Notes under the pieces: generated by a model | What the model saw: only the letters and a program-made list of their open reading frames with translations | What the model was told of the DNA's origin: nothing | Database searches by the model: none | Shown here: in pieces, positions 62,671 to 64,000 of the stretch | Position numbering within the stretch: the stretch's first letter is position 1 | Layout of the letters: every line of letters starts with the position of its first letter | Source: Imbricaverruca yamaguchii | Lineage: Eukaryota; Arthropoda; Thecostraca; Neoverrucidae | DNA: 64,000 bases | Reading direction: 5' to 3' | NCBI GenBank assembly: GCA_034440575.1 | Contig: JAOTOL010001556.1 | Location: 980,001-1,044,000, forward strand | Translations under genes and position numbers: made by a program

Positions 62671-63645
62671 AGATTTTCACGACTTTTCACGACTTATATT
62701 TTGTTTTTGGCTCCGAGAAGTTCATTTTGGGGGACACTTCATAAAAAAATATTAGGAATCAGAAAATGACAGCGAAATCGACAAGGGCCATGACATCTAT
62801 TGGCCCCCAAAAAAGATTATTTTTCTCAAAGTTTTGAGTTTTCAAGTTGTCTTTAATTTTCCTTCTCTAATGGGTAGAGCAGACCGAGAAACGTTGTTGG
62901 AAGTCAACTTGCTCTCATAAAAATAATACTTACTTTAGCCAGAATCTTCGATTTGAACTCTAATAAGGAAATATGCAATATTTACAAGTAGTGAAAGACG
63001 GGAAAAAATGAAAAATTCCTCTCGTACGTTTTGTTGTATCGCTAAAAATAAGCAAGCGCCGAAGTTTCATTAAAATATCTGTATCCGTTAAAGCATGCGA
63101 CTGGTTGAACTTTCTTCGAGGTGACCTCACTTGACGTAGAATAACTCGTTGACCTTAGATGATCTGACTTTAAAAGTTTGACATAACATGCAAAATTGAC
63201 GTGGGAAAAGGTATGCCAAATTTCGGTGCGCTGCCCCGCGCTGTTCGTTCACTATCCGCGAAAACCCTGAGGGTAGCGGTTGAAGACCCCCGGTACCGCG
63301 CAGGGTAACACATGTGTTGCAGCCATAAATGAACATCCCTGGACCTCTAAGCAATACAAAGGAAGCTATCAATGCACACAGGGGCCATCCGAACGCACAA
63401 GGACCTGAAGAAGAGGCTGGGGGCCAAACAAAAACAGCATGGTTCCAAAACGAACAAACAGGCCGGACGCTAAATCAAGACATCGGGATCTTCGAAGACT
63501 CCATGACATGTAGCAATATCATCGGTGCACAAAAAAGCAACAAACACTAAAAGGAGCATGGGTTTTGAAAATATATTAGACCTCTAACAAAAATGAATGG
63601 GAGCCACAAGATACATCCCGTAGACCAAGAAAGACGCAAGGGGTC
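62671..63645. other. No recognisable gene
   Basis: Mixed DNA. TTGACCTTAGATGATCTGAC near 63150 echoes the old satellite words. Nothing else could be assigned. Confidence 0.4.
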
Positions 63646-63650
63646 CAAAA

Positions 63651-64000
63651 AGTCAGCTGACGGACTATGGTAGTGAGGTGGCCGGACGGGTGTCACTGTG
63701 TCAGTGGTCAGCTGACGGACTATAGTAGTGAAGTCAGCTGACGTGTGTCACTGTGTCAGTAGTCAGCTGACGGACTATGGTATTGAGGTTACCGGACGGG
63801 TGTCACTGTGTCAGTAGTCAGCTGACGGACTATGATAGCGAGGTGGCCGGACGTGTGTCACTGTGTCAGTAGTCAGCTGACGGACTATGATAGTGAGGTG
63901 ACCGGACGGGTGTCACTGTGTCAGTAGTCAGCTGACGGACTATGGTGGTGAGGTGGCCGGACGTGTGTCACTGTGTCAGTAGTCAGCTGACGGACTATGG
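63651..64000. repeat. 55-bp minisatellite, at least 6 copies, running off the window
   Basis: Units contain AGTCAGCTGACGGACTATGG, AGTGAGGTGGCCGGACGGG and TGTCACTGTGTC, about 55 bp apart. One short unit lies near 63737. Confidence 0.96.

Overview
This is eukaryotic (animal) DNA. One multi-exon gene with GT-AG introns dominates the window. The rest is interspersed repeats (CR1/L2-like LINE pieces, three tRNA-derived SINE families, a piggyBac element, a Mutator/Foldback-like element) and an extraordinary density of minisatellites. The species cannot be read from the sequence. Details of the BTBD9 protein (for example the RPVV-IRIVGT and LEA stretches) look more arthropod-like than vertebrate to me, but this is a weak inference from memory.

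The clear gene is BTBD9 on the minus strand, coding 45721 down to 26312. I could assemble twelve coding exons with matching phases at every junction. Together they give 1824 nt, i.e. 607 residues plus stop, against about 612 for human BTBD9. Order: BTB domain (exons 1-3), BACK (exons 3-5), and two F5/8 type C (discoidin) domains (exons 6-9 and 10-12). A second possible gene is represented by one terminal exon on the plus strand (8551-8875), proline-rich and unrecognised.

Layout: 1-3126 is a 26-bp minisatellite; 4390-5700 holds two related 39-bp and 26-bp arrays; 7970-9307 is a 59-bp array, the terminal exon, and a 36-bp array that includes the stop codon; 9310-24980 is mostly unrecognised DNA with LINE/SINE fragments; 24985-25620 holds two arrays around a GC-rich island; 26312-45721 is BTBD9, with a minisatellite in most of its introns; 45712-46640 is a 33-bp array that contains the BTBD9 start codon and a splice acceptor; 47844-50370 is a piggyBac element with TTAA ends and two lesions; 50375-58150 holds SINE, LINE and an old satellite; 58793-60468 is a TIR element with a 9-bp target duplication carrying a 144-bp array; 60480-62670 is very degenerate repeat DNA; 63650-64000 is a 55-bp array running off the end.

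The most interesting theme is that several minisatellites are built from, or start exactly at, gene boundaries: the start codon and acceptor of exon 1, the donor of exon 1, the acceptor of exon 3, the donor of exon 5, and the stop codon of the plus-strand exon. In three cases the unit length (30, 60/63, 36 bp) keeps the reading frame. I recall similar exon-boundary minisatellites being described in amphioxus genes, so the class may not be new, but the number of cases in one gene is striking. The second highlight is the 58793-60468 element, whose 144-bp repeats carry nuclear-receptor-type DR1 and extended AGGTCA sites.
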